64,000 nt of DNA from Pseudoluteimonas sp047602125 (lineage in GTDB: Bacteria > Pseudomonadota > Gammaproteobacteria > Xanthomonadales > Xanthomonadaceae). Numbering within the stretch: position 1 is the first letter of the stretch; the number at the start of each line of letters is the position of its first letter. Positions 24,836-33,500 of the stretch are shown here, piece after piece. The stretch lies in assembly GCA_047602125.1 (NCBI GenBank), contig JASGIB010000001.1, positions 2,356,001-2,420,000 of the forward strand, in the 5' to 3' direction. The position numbers and the translations under genes are program-made. The notes beneath the pieces were generated by a model. The model ran no database searches and had not been told where the DNA came from. It saw nothing but the letters and a program-made list of their open reading frames with translations.

Positions 24836-25240
24836 TTGACCAGTCCCGCCCAGGTCATCAAGACCCGCCTTCCCAACCCGCCACCGCCGGCCGACGTGCT
24901 GCTCAAGACCGTCCATGCCGCGATCGAGGAACTCAAGGCCAGGGATGTCGTCGAGATCGACGTGCGCGGCAAGAGCAGCGTCTGCGATTTCATGGTCGTC
25001 GCCTCGGGCACCTCGACCCGGCACGTGAAGTCCATTGCCGACGAGGTGGTGAAGTTCGCGAAGAAGCTCGACGTGCAACCGCTGGGCGTGGAAGGCGAGC
25101 GCGAGGCCGAGTGGGTGCTTGTCGACCTCGGCGATGTCGTCGTCCACGTCATGTTGCCGCGCGTTCGCGAGTTCTATGCGCTCGAACGACTCTGGACCGT
25201 TGGCGACCAACCTCCGGAGACGATCGCGGACGAGGCGTGA
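24836..25240 (+). CDS. rsfS: Ribosomal silencing factor RsfS
   Basis: A 134-residue protein that binds ribosomal protein uL14 and blocks subunit joining in starvation. It contains 'AAIEELKARDVVEIDVRGKSSVCDFMVVASGTSTRHVKSIAD', 'PLGVEGEREAEWVLVDLGDVVVHVM' and 'FYALERLW', all canonical for RsfS/YbeB. TTG 24836 is chosen as the only plausible start in range; it gives a short basic-proline N-terminal extension relative to E. coli RsfS. Its TGA overlaps the GTG of rlmH by three bases (GTGA). Confidence 0.95.
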   Translation: MTSPAQVIKTRLPNPPPPADVLLKTVHAAIEELKARDVVEIDVRGKSSVCDFMVVASGTSTRHVKSIADEVVKFAKKLDVQPLGVEGEREAEWVLVDLGDVVVHVMLPRVREFYALERLWTVGDQPPETIADEA

Positions 25241-25707
25241 AAGCCCGCCTCATCGCCGTCGGCGAACGCGCGCCGTCGTGGGTCGCGCAGGGTTTCGCCG
25301 ATTACCGCCAGCGCCTGTCGCATTGGCTTCCGCTTGAACTCGTCGAGATCGAACCCGGGCTGCGCGGCAAAGGCCGCGACGCCGTGCGCGCGACGCACGA
25401 CGAAGGCGCGCGCGCCATCGCCGCGTTGCCGAAGAACGCGCTGGTGGTCGCGCTCGACGGCCGTGGCCGCGAATGGAGTTCGGAACAACTGTCGCAGCGC
25501 TTAGAACACTGGCGCGGGCAGGGCCGCGACCTCGCGTTCCTGATCGGCGGGCCTGAAGGGCATTCATCTGAAGTGCTGCAGCGCGCCGATGAATCCTGGT
25601 CGCTCGGGGCCCTGACCCTGCCGCACATGCTGGTGCGGCTGCTGGTCGCGGAACAGTTGTATCGCGCGGCGTCGATGCTGGCGAACCATCCGTACCACCG
25701 CGCCTGA
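25237..25707 (+). CDS. rlmH: 23S rRNA (pseudouridine1915-N3)-methyltransferase RlmH
   Basis: A 156-residue SPOUT-class methyltransferase modifying pseudouridine 1915 of 23S rRNA in helix 69. 'LVVALDGRGREWSSEQLSQRLEHW', 'LAFLIGGPEGHSSEVLQRA' and the C-terminal 'SLGALTLPHMLVRLLVAEQLYRA...PYHRA' are the knot-forming motifs of the family, and the length matches E. coli (155). It begins GTGAAAGCC, overlapping the rsfS stop. In many relatives mrdA-type cell-wall genes follow; here an unrelated secreted-protein gene does. Confidence 0.97.
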   Translation: MKARLIAVGERAPSWVAQGFADYRQRLSHWLPLELVEIEPGLRGKGRDAVRATHDEGARAIAALPKNALVVALDGRGREWSSEQLSQRLEHWRGQGRDLAFLIGGPEGHSSEVLQRADESWSLGALTLPHMLVRLLVAEQLYRAASMLANHPYHRA

Positions 25708-25749
25708 AGCCGGCGTATCCTCGGCTGGAATTTTTCGGGGGAAACCAGA

Positions 25750-26523
25750 ATGCGCCGTTTCGTTTTGTGTTTGGGACTGCTGCTTCTGTGGCCTCTGGCG
25801 GGGCAGGCCGCGCAACCTGCATCTGTCGATTTCGGTGCAGGCGCATGGGTCGACGTGGATGCGACCGGCAAGGCGCATGTCGTGGAGATGGACAAGCTCA
25901 CGGGCTTCAACGATGACGGCAAGCCTGGGTCCATCGCGGAGATCATCAAGGCGCGGTTGCGCGAGCGCATCGAAACTTGGGAGTTCACGCCACCGACAAA
26001 GAATGGCGTGACAGTTGCCGGCAAAACCCACGTGGGCGTGGCATTGGTGGCGGAAGACGACGGGGCAGGCGGTTTGCAACTCAGGGTCAAGTCGGCCAGA
26101 ACTGGCATGGAAGTGCTTCAGTTTCCGTCACTGCGACCCTTGCTGTCCGAGTTGGGCGGTGCTTCCGGATGGTGGTTCATGGTTCATCTCGACATCGGCC
26201 CGAACGGGCAAGTCGTCGATGCACGCATGGTCGACTCAAGGATGTTCAACGGCAGGGAATTCGTGGCGCAGTCTTCCCGCTTCGCACGTAATGTCGACCA
26301 GACTATTACCAAGCTCGTTAAGCAAATGACGTTTTCAACCGAATTCGTGGACGGTCAGCCAATTGCGGGCGAAGGGGATATGCCGATAAAGGTGTGTGCT
26401 GACTCCCCTGGTCGTTGCGATGTGGTGGACCCGGAGCCGGCGGCGAAGAGTGATGGAAGGGAATTCGCTGCTGTTAACCCCGCTGTCCAGTTACGCACCA
26501 CCGTCGCCGGAACCGCGCTCTGA
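25750..26523 (+). CDS. Secreted hypothetical protein
   Basis: A 257-residue protein with a clean signal peptide (residues 1-20, cleavage at GQA-AQP). The mature protein begins 'PASVDFGAGAWVDVDATGKAHVVEMDKL', a pattern seen in periplasmic proteins with a divergent TonB-C-like beta-alpha-beta repeat. A second similar piece is 'WWFMVHLDIGPNGQVVDARMVDS', which also reads like a TonB C-terminal fragment ('GxVxxxxVxxS'). I cannot name a family with confidence. It lies 42 bases after rlmH and converges on tonB with a shared hairpin between them. Composition is a little less GC-rich than its neighbours. Confidence 0.65.
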   Translation: MRRFVLCLGLLLLWPLAGQAAQPASVDFGAGAWVDVDATGKAHVVEMDKLTGFNDDGKPGSIAEIIKARLRERIETWEFTPPTKNGVTVAGKTHVGVALVAEDDGAGGLQLRVKSARTGMEVLQFPSLRPLLSELGGASGWWFMVHLDIGPNGQVVDARMVDSRMFNGREFVAQSSRFARNVDQTITKLVKQMTFSTEFVDGQPIAGEGDMPIKVCADSPGRCDVVDPEPAAKSDGREFAAVNPAVQLRTTVAGTAL

Positions 26524-26538
26524 CGTTCCGTGAAACGA

Positions 26539-26566
26539 CATCGGCACCGCATGAGCGGTGCCGATG
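26539..26566. terminator. Hairpin between convergent genes (likely bidirectional terminator)
   Basis: A perfect 12-base stem (catcggcaccgc / gcggtgccgatg) around an ATGA loop, between the convergent stops at 26523 and 26585. No T-run follows on either strand, so it may work with Rho or only stabilise 3' ends. Confidence 0.55.
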
Positions 26567-26584
26567 CGTCGCGATTGCTACGAA

Positions 26585-27256
26585 CTAGTTGAGCTTGAAA
26601 TCGATCGGCACGATGCCGATCGCCTGCACCGCCGCGCCATTGCGGCTGGCCGGGCGGAAGCGCCAGTGCTTCTGCACCTGCTGTTGCGCCGCGCGATCGA
26701 GTTCGCGATTGCCGCTGCTGCGGTGGATCGTCACCTTCAGCGGGCTGCCGTCGACATCCACCAGCACTTCCAGCAGCACCGTGCCGGTCACGCCATTGCG
26801 CAGCGCATCGCGCGGATACGACGGCGCCGGCGCGGACGCATATTCTAGGCTCATGCCGGTGACCGGGCCGGTTCCCACCGGCGTCGTGTCGATCGGCGGA
26901 TCGGCGGGCGGGACATAAGCTTCGCTGCCGTTGTCCACCAATACCGGAACGTCGGCCGGCGGTGTTTGCAATTGCGTGCGGACAGGCACGGTAATCGTGT
27001 CTGGATGGACGGGCACGCGCGGCACGATCGGAACGACTTCCGGTTTTGGCTTGATGATATCGACGACCTGCGTGATCACTTCCGGCGGACGCACCGGTGC
27101 CAGCGGCGGTCCTTCCTGCATCGGCAGGCTGACCAGCATCAACAGCGTGAGGTTGAGGGCGATGGCGCCGGCGTAGGCCGCGATCCGGCGGATATCGGGA
27201 TGCACGTGCCACGGGTTGGCGCGGGCACGGGAATGGACGTTGTCGACGAGCACCAT
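26585..27256 (-). CDS. tonB: Energy transducer TonB
   Basis: A 223-residue inner-membrane-anchored protein that transmits proton-motive force from ExbBD to outer-membrane receptors. A single membrane helix is at about residues 27-45 ('AGAIALNLTLLMLVSLPM'), then a Pro/Val-rich periplasmic linker ('IKPKPEVVPIVPRVPVHP'), and a C-terminal TonB domain with 'YPRDALRNGVTGTVLLEVLVD' and 'LDRAAQQQVQKHWRFRPA'. ATG 27256 follows a GGAGGTGG Shine-Dalgarno. There is no exbB or exbD beside it, so this is one of the orphan TonBs common in Xanthomonadaceae with many TonB-dependent receptors. Confidence 0.93.
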   Translation of the reverse strand: MVLVDNVHSRARANPWHVHPDIRRIAAYAGAIALNLTLLMLVSLPMQEGPPLAPVRPPEVITQVVDIIKPKPEVVPIVPRVPVHPDTITVPVRTQLQTPPADVPVLVDNGSEAYVPPADPPIDTTPVGTGPVTGMSLEYASAPAPSYPRDALRNGVTGTVLLEVLVDVDGSPLKVTIHRSSGNRELDRAAQQQVQKHWRFRPASRNGAAVQAIGIVPIDFKLN

Positions 27257-27440
27257 GAGCCACCTCCTGTCGGTTGCCTGCGGGAGACAAACGCCCGACG
27301 GCGGCGGTCGGGGTTGACCGATGGTTGCGCCCCCTGCGCCGCCCGGTCGCCGTCGACGCCACGTTGCGCCGAGGTAATGTGCAGGGCCGGTGAGGGAAAC
27401 GCGACTGCGGACGAACGGTATCTACGCGCGACGAAAGGCA

Positions 27441-27464
27441 GACGCCCCGGCAAGCCGGGGCGTC
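27441..27464 (-). terminator. GC hairpin 3' of the SIMPL gene
   Basis: A perfect 10-base stem (gacgccccgg / ccggggcgtc) with a CAAG loop, 27 bases beyond the stop of the minus-strand gene at 27491. The downstream side carries only a short pyrimidine stretch (TGCCTTTC), so termination efficiency is uncertain. Confidence 0.6.
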
Positions 27465-27490
27465 GTGGCGGAGGCGCGGTGCGGCCAGGC

Positions 27491-28234
27491 TTACTTGCCG
27501 AGTTCGAACACCACGTCGACGCTGGCGCTGACCGTGTTCTCGCCCGGCGACACTTCGGTGCCGGCGTCCTTGGCCATCGCCGCCATCCGCACCATCGGCA
27601 TCGGCATGGGCGGGCTGAAGCCGCCACCCTCGCTGATGCTGACGATGCGCCGCACCTGCAGGCCCAGCGACTTCGCGTACATGTTGGCGCGCGCCTGCGC
27701 CTTTCCGAGCGCCGCGCGGCGCGCTTCGTCCTGCACCGCGTCCGGCTGGTCGATTTCGAAACTCGGGCCGTTGACCTGGTTGGCGCCGCTGGCGACCAGC
27801 GCGTCGAGCACCTTGCCGAGCTTGGCGAGGTCGCGGACCTTGAGGTTCACCGTGTTGCTGGCCTGGTAGCCGGTGATCGTCGGCGGCTGGTTCTCGGCGT
27901 ACTTGTAGTTCGGGTTGAGGTTGATGCCGCTGGTCTGGATGTCCTTGTCGGCGATGCCGGCGCCGCGGATCGCGGCCATCACCTTCTGCATCTGCTCGGC
28001 GTTGGCGCGCATCGCGGAATTGGCGTCGGGGGCCTGGGTGACGACGCCGGCCGAGACGGTGGCCACGTCCGGTGCGTGCTTGACGTCGGCCGATGCGGAG
28101 ACAGAGAGCAGGGTGCCGTCGGCGGGAACGGCATAGCCGGTGGCGGGCTGGTTCTGGGCGCAGGCGGTCATGGTCGTTCCGAGGGCGATGAGGGTGGCGA
28201 GCAGCAGCGGGCGAAGGATGGGGCGGCGGGACAT
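27491..28234 (-). CDS. SIMPL-domain (DUF541) lipoprotein
   Basis: A 247-residue periplasmic lipoprotein. The signal peptide ends in a lipobox-like TAC (MTAC), followed by a SIMPL/DUF541 domain: 'LLSVSASADVKHAPDVATVSAGV', 'MRANAEQMQKVMAAIR', 'IQTSGINLNPNYKY' and 'VNLKVRDLAKLGKVLDALV'. Members such as BP26 form channel-like oligomers; function is uncertain, with roles in oxidative or envelope stress proposed. ATG 28234 is preferred over 28249 because the codons between them (CCGGAGAACGCC) are the Shine-Dalgarno itself. Divergent from maf. Confidence 0.85.
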   Translation of the reverse strand: MSRRPILRPLLLATLIALGTTMTACAQNQPATGYAVPADGTLLSVSASADVKHAPDVATVSAGVVTQAPDANSAMRANAEQMQKVMAAIRGAGIADKDIQTSGINLNPNYKYAENQPPTITGYQASNTVNLKVRDLAKLGKVLDALVASGANQVNGPSFEIDQPDAVQDEARRAALGKAQARANMYAKSLGLQVRRIVSISEGGGFSPPMPMPMVRMAAMAKDAGTEVSPGENTVSASVDVVFELGK

Positions 28235-28371
28235 GGCGTTCTCCGGCAAGTGGCGGGGAAGGGTGTTCGGGACAGGCTGTTCAAGATCGGGTGAACGCGC
28301 GGTGAGCCGCGACGGGGTTGTGTGCGGCGGCGCACGCGGGAGCCATTCAAGCGCGGGTTATCCTTGCACGA

Positions 28372-28941
28372 ATGTTGTATCTCGCCTCGCAATCGCCCCG
28401 CCGTCGCCAGTTGCTCGGCCAGCTCGGGGTCGAATTCCGCCTGCTCGACCTCGACGTGGACGAAGTGCGCGGCCCCGGCGAGGCGGCCGGGGACTACGTG
28501 CGCCGGGTCGCGCGGGAAAAGGCCGGCGCGGGCCTGCTGGAAGTCGTCGCGGTGGCGAACGCGCTCGTGCTCGGCGCCGACACCGAGGTCGTGCTCGACG
28601 GCGAGGTCTTCGGCAAGCCGCGCGACGAAGCGCACGCCGCCGAGATGCTGCGGCGCTTGTCCGGGCGCGACCACGAGGTGATCACCGCGGTTTCGTTGGT
28701 GTCGGCCGGGCGCGAGGCGCAGGCGGTGTCGAATTCGCAGGTACGCGTCGCCGCCCTCTCCGAGGCCGACATCGCGCGCTACATCGCCAGCGGCGAATGG
28801 GAAGGCAAGGCCGGCGCCTACGCGATCCAGGGCCGGTTCGAGGCGCACATCGAGCATTTGTCCGGCAGTTTCAGCGGGGTGATGGGCCTGCCGCTGCACG
28901 ACACCGCGGCGTTGCTGCGCGGATTCGGGGCGTGGCCGTGA
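28372..28941 (+). CDS. maf: Maf-type nucleoside triphosphate pyrophosphatase (YhdE-like)
   Basis: A 189-residue house-cleaning enzyme hydrolysing dTTP/UTP or modified nucleotides. 'LYLASQSPRRRQLLGQLGV' at the N-terminus is the Maf signature, with 'GADTEVVLDGEVFGKPRD' and 'GKAGAYAIQG' following. The second signature has YAIQG, as in YhdE/MafB-type enzymes with dTTP specificity. ATG 28372 starts directly at the signature, as in homologues. Its stop overlaps the GTG start of rng by four bases (GTGA), the conserved maf-rng order. Confidence 0.95.
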   Translation: MLYLASQSPRRRQLLGQLGVEFRLLDLDVDEVRGPGEAAGDYVRRVAREKAGAGLLEVVAVANALVLGADTEVVLDGEVFGKPRDEAHAAEMLRRLSGRDHEVITAVSLVSAGREAQAVSNSQVRVAALSEADIARYIASGEWEGKAGAYAIQGRFEAHIEHLSGSFSGVMGLPLHDTAALLRGFGAWP

Positions 28942-30437
28942 GCGAGGAAATCCTGGTCAACGTCACCCCGCGCGAAACCCGCGTCGCCGTCGTCGAGAAC
29001 GGCATGCTGCAGGAGCTGCACATCGAGCGCGGCTGGAGCCGCGGCGTGGTCGGCAACATCTACAAGGGCCGCGTGCAGCGCGTCATGCCGGGCATGCAGG
29101 CCGCGTTCGTCGACATCGGCCTGGAGCGCGCCGCGTTCCTGCACGCCAACGACATCGTGCGACCGGCGAACGTGCCCGCGGTCGGCGGCGAGGGCGAGGA
29201 AACGACCGCGCCGCCGCCGCGTCCCATCGGCGAACTCGCGCGCGAAGGCCGCGAGGTCGTGGTGCAGGTGGTCAAGGACCCGATCGGCAGCAAGGGCGCG
29301 CGTCTCACCACGCAGATCAGCATTCCCTCGCGCTACCTCGTGCTGCTGCCGAACACGCAGGTGGTCGGTGTGTCCGCGCGCATCGAGGACGAGGACGAAC
29401 GCGCGCGGCTCAAGGGCATCGTGGCGGCGTGCGCCGGCGGCTCCGAACAGGCCACTCCCGGGCACGGTTACATCGTGCGCACCAATGCGGAAGGCCAGCC
29501 GGCCGAGGCGCTGGCCGAGGACATCGCCTACCTGCAGCGCGCATGGCAGCAGGTCGAAAGCGATTCCGGCGACGCGAAGGTCGGCTCCCGCGTGTACGAG
29601 GACCTGTCGCTGCCGTTGCGCGCGGTGCGCGACCTGATGCGCCGCGACGTGGAGAAGGTGAAGGTCGATTCGCGCGAAACCTGCGACCGGCTGCGCGCGT
29701 TCGCCGCGCAGTACATGCCGGGGCTGGCGGAGAAGATCGAACACTACAGCGGTTCGCGCGCGATCTTCGACCTGTACGGCGTCGAGGACGAGATCCAGCG
29801 CGCGCTGGAAAAGGAAGTGCCGCTGAAATCCGGCGGCTACCTCGTCATCGACCAGACCGAGGCGATGACCACGGTCGACGTCAACACCGGCTCCTTCGTC
29901 GGCCAGCGCAACCTCGAGGAAACCGTCTACCGCACCAACCTCGAGGCCGCGCAATCGGTCGCGCGGCAACTGCGCCTGCGCAACCTCGGCGGCATCATCA
30001 TCATCGACTTCATCGACATGGTCGATCCGGAACACCGGCGCCAGGTGCTGCGCACGCTGGAGAAATCGCTGGCCCGCGACCACGCCAAGACGACGGTGTA
30101 CGACTTCTCGCCGCTGGGCCTGGTCGAGATGACGCGCAAGCGCACGGTGGAATCGCTGCAGCGCCAGCTCAGCGAGCCCTGCCACGAATGCGGCGGGCGC
30201 GGCATGCTCAAGACCGCGGAAACCGTGACCTACGAGATCTTCCGCGAGATCGTGCGCTCGGTGCGCCAGTTCGAGGCCGCGCGGCTGCTGGTGATCGCCT
30301 CGCCCAAGGTCGTCGCGCGCATCACCGACGAGGAATCGGCGGCAGTCGCGGAGCTGGAGGAATTCCTCGGCAAGTCGATCCGCTTCCAGGCGGACGCGCA
30401 GTACCTGCAGGAGCAGTTCGATGTGGTGCTGCTCTGA
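28938..30437 (+). CDS. rng: Ribonuclease G
   Basis: A 499-residue single-strand-specific endoribonuclease of the RNase E/G family that matures 16S rRNA 5' ends and degrades mRNA. An S1 domain is near residues 36-125 ('GNIYKGRVQRVMPGMQAAFVDIG'), the 'GGYLVIDQTEAMTTVDVNTG' and 'IIIDFIDM' segments carry the two catalytic aspartates, and the Zn-link is CHECGGRG. It lacks the long C-terminal scaffold of RNase E, which with length and gene order identifies RNase G. GTG 28938 overlaps the maf stop. A repeat region separates it from yhdP. Confidence 0.96.
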   Translation: MSEEILVNVTPRETRVAVVENGMLQELHIERGWSRGVVGNIYKGRVQRVMPGMQAAFVDIGLERAAFLHANDIVRPANVPAVGGEGEETTAPPPRPIGELAREGREVVVQVVKDPIGSKGARLTTQISIPSRYLVLLPNTQVVGVSARIEDEDERARLKGIVAACAGGSEQATPGHGYIVRTNAEGQPAEALAEDIAYLQRAWQQVESDSGDAKVGSRVYEDLSLPLRAVRDLMRRDVEKVKVDSRETCDRLRAFAAQYMPGLAEKIEHYSGSRAIFDLYGVEDEIQRALEKEVPLKSGGYLVIDQTEAMTTVDVNTGSFVGQRNLEETVYRTNLEAAQSVARQLRLRNLGGIIIIDFIDMVDPEHRRQVLRTLEKSLARDHAKTTVYDFSPLGLVEMTRKRTVESLQRQLSEPCHECGGRGMLKTAETVTYEIFREIVRSVRQFEAARLLVIASPKVVARITDEESAAVAELEEFLGKSIRFQADAQYLQEQFDVVLL

Positions 30438-30442
30438 TTTTT

Positions 30443-30556
30443 CCTTCTCCCTCCGGGAGAAGGTGCCCGAAGGGCGGATGAGGGTTCGGCATCGCGATTC
30501 GGCATGTCGCTCGCGATCAACCCTCACCCCCGGCCCCTCTCCCGGTGGGAGAGGGG
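30443..30556. repeat. Composite intergenic palindromic repeat between rng and yhdP
   Basis: Two strong hairpins flank the gap: CCTTCTCCC/GGGAGAAGG at 30443-30463 and CCCCTCTCCC/GGGAGAGGGG at 30534-30556. Between them are further mirrored segments, gagggtt against aaccctc and atcgcga against tcgcgat, so the whole 114 bases can fold as a nested inverted repeat. Similar sequence ('ctccctccgggagaaggtg') is a common extragenic element in Xanthomonadaceae. The first hairpin follows a T-run after rng and may also serve as a terminator. Confidence 0.65.
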
Positions 30557-30565
30557 AGTGAAGCC

Positions 30566-33500
30566 ATGATCTCGCCCATGCTGCGTTTGCGCCTGCGCCA
30601 CGCGCGCCGCTGGCTCGGCTACGCGGTCGCCGCGTTGCTGGTGGCGATGGCGCTGGGCGCCGGCGCGATGAGCCAGTTGCTGCCGCTGGCCGAACGCCAT
30701 CCGGATCGCATCGCGGCGTGGCTGAGCGCGCGCGCCGGACGCCAGGTCGCATTCGACAGGGTCGAAACCGAATGGACGCGACGCGGGCCCTTGTTGCGGG
30801 TGGATGGATTGCGCGTCGGTAGCGGTGCGCAGGCGCTGGTGATCGGCGATGCGGAGGTGCTGGTGTCGCAATACGCGGGTCTGCTGCCGGGGCGATCGTT
30901 CACCGAACTGCGCGTCCGCGACCTCGACCTGACACTCGAGCGACGCGACGACGGCAGTTGGCAGGTACGCGGCCTGCCGGGCGAAAAAGCGGGCGGGGAT
31001 CCGTTCGCGACCTTCGAACGCCTCGGCGAATTGCAGGTGATCGCCGCGAAACTCCGCGTCGTCGCGCCCGCGCTCGGCATCGACGCCGCGTTGCCGCGCG
31101 TGGACGTGCGCCTGCAGGTGCGCGGCGACCGCGTGCGGGCCGGCGTGCGCGCGACCGTGCACGGAACGGCAGCTCCGCTGCTCGCCGCGCTGGACTTCCA
31201 TCGCGACGCAGGCGATGGCCGCGTCTATCTTTCCGCGAAGAACGCGGATTTCGCCGCGTGGTCGCCGTTGTTCCGCATCGCCGGCGTGCGCCTCGCGGGC
31301 GGCAAGGGTCGCGCTGAAACCTGGCTGGACCTGCACGCGCACCGCGTGGTCGCGGCCACCGCATCGGTGGCGATCGACGGCATGCGCCTCGAAGGCGCGC
31401 CGCTGGCGAACGGCACGACGACCGCGGCCGACCTCGGCCGCGTCGAGGGACTCGCGCGCTGGGGCATGGTCGATGGTGGCTGGCGCGTCGATGCCGCGAA
31501 GCTGCGCGTCGGCACCGGGGCGAATGCGCAATCGCTCGATGGCCTGCTGCTCGCCTGGGGTCGTCGCATCGCGGTGCGCGCGGATGCGGTCGATGCCGGT
31601 CCGCTGCTCGCGGTCGCCGCGCTCAGCGACCGCCTCGCCCCGGGATTGCGCGCTTGGTTGTCGGTCGCGAAGCCGCAGGCGCGCGTGCGCAAGGTGGAAA
31701 TCGCCGGCGTGCAGGGCGGCGCCTTGCGCGCACGGGGTCGCGTCGAGGGTTTCGGCTTCGCGTCGAAGGATGGCGGTCCCGCGCTCTCCGGCCTCGCCGG
31801 AGATGTCAGCGGCGATGCGGACGGAATGACCTTCGTCCCCGACCCGACGGCGACGGTGCGTTTCGACTGGAAGAAGGGCTTCGGCGTCGTCCATGACGTG
31901 AAGCTGCGCGGCACGATCAGCGGCTGGCGCGAAGGCGCGGGCTGGCGCGTCGGCACCGGCGCGCTCGCCATCGACGGCGACGGTTACGACGCCGACGTGC
32001 GCGGCGGCATGTGGTTCCAGGGCGACGGGACGCGGCCGTGGATCGACCTCGCGACGTGGATCGGCGACACCTCGGTGTCGCAGGCGCACAAGTTCTGGAT
32101 CCACGACGTGATGGCGCCTTCGGTCGTCGCGTGGCTCGATGCCGCGCTGCAGGGCGGCGCGGTGCGCGAGGCGCGCGCGCTGGTCGTCGGCGACCTCGAC
32201 GACTGGCCGTTCCGGAACCATGAAGGCCGCTTCGAGGCGCGCGCGAGGCTGCAGGGCGCGACGCTCAAGTTCCAGCCGGATTGGCCGCCCTTGCAGAACG
32301 TGGATGCGCAGGTCGCCTTCATTGGCGACGGCATGGACATGCAGGGCAAGGGCCTGCTCGACGGCGTCGGCATCCGCGAGATGCATGCCGCCATCGAACA
32401 CTTCGGCCAGGCGCGGCTGACGGTGGATGCGAAGGGCGGCGGCGATGCCTCGCGCCTGCTCGCGCTGCTGCGCGACAGCCCCTTGTACAAGGAACAGAAG
32501 GAAACCCTCGACGCGCTTTCGGCCAGCGGACTCGCCGACGTTGGTTTCGCGCTCGACCTGCCGTTCGCGGAACACCAGCCCGCGCAAATCCACGGCACGG
32601 TGCGGCTGGCCGGCGTGCGCGCGGCCGATGCGCGCTGGAAACTCGGCTTCGACGACATGCGCGGCGCCGCGGACTACGACGCGCACGGTTTCGACGCCGA
32701 GGGATTGAAGGCGAAGTACGAAGGCCAGCCGGGGTCGCTCAGCCTGCGCGCCGGGCAGGGGCACGTGCGCGCGGCCGGCAATGCCTTCGAGGCCGAACTC
32801 GCGGCGAGCATGGATGCCGATGCGCTGATCGACCGTGCCCCGCAGTTCGCCTGGCTGAAGCCCTATTTCGATGGCCGTTCGCAATGGACCGTGGGCGTGG
32901 CGTTGCCGGAATCGCAATCGAAGGCCGCGCCGAGCAGCCTGCAATTGCGTTCCGACCTCGTTGGCACGCGGATGACGCTGCCGGCGCCCCTCGACAAGGA
33001 TGCGAACACGCCGCTGGCGACGCGCATCGATGCGCAATTGCCGCTGGGCGAAGGCGAGGTCGCGGTGGCCTTCGGCAACCGGCTCGCCTTGCGCGCGCGC
33101 CAGGGCAAGGCCGGCACCGGCGTGCGCGTCGTGCTGGGCGCGTCGAGCGTGGCCGATGCGCCGCCGGCGAACGGCCTGGTCGCGACCGGGCGCGCCTCCT
33201 CGCTCGATGCGCTGGATTGGGCGGTGTTGTCGCGCGGCGACGACAGCGGTGGCGGCTTGCCGCTGCAGCGCATCGATCTCAGCGCCGCGCACCTGCAACT
33301 GCTCGGTTCCGATTTCCGCAATACCCGCGTGCAGGTCGCACCGGCGGCGGGAGGCGCGACCGCGGTACAGCTGGACGGCGATGCGTTGGCCGGCGCGATC
33401 ACGATCCCGCGCGACGGCAGCGCCGCGATCGCCGGCAAATTGCAGCGATTCTGGTGGCATGGCGCCCCCGCGGCGCCCTCCGCGAACGGCGCTCCGGACC

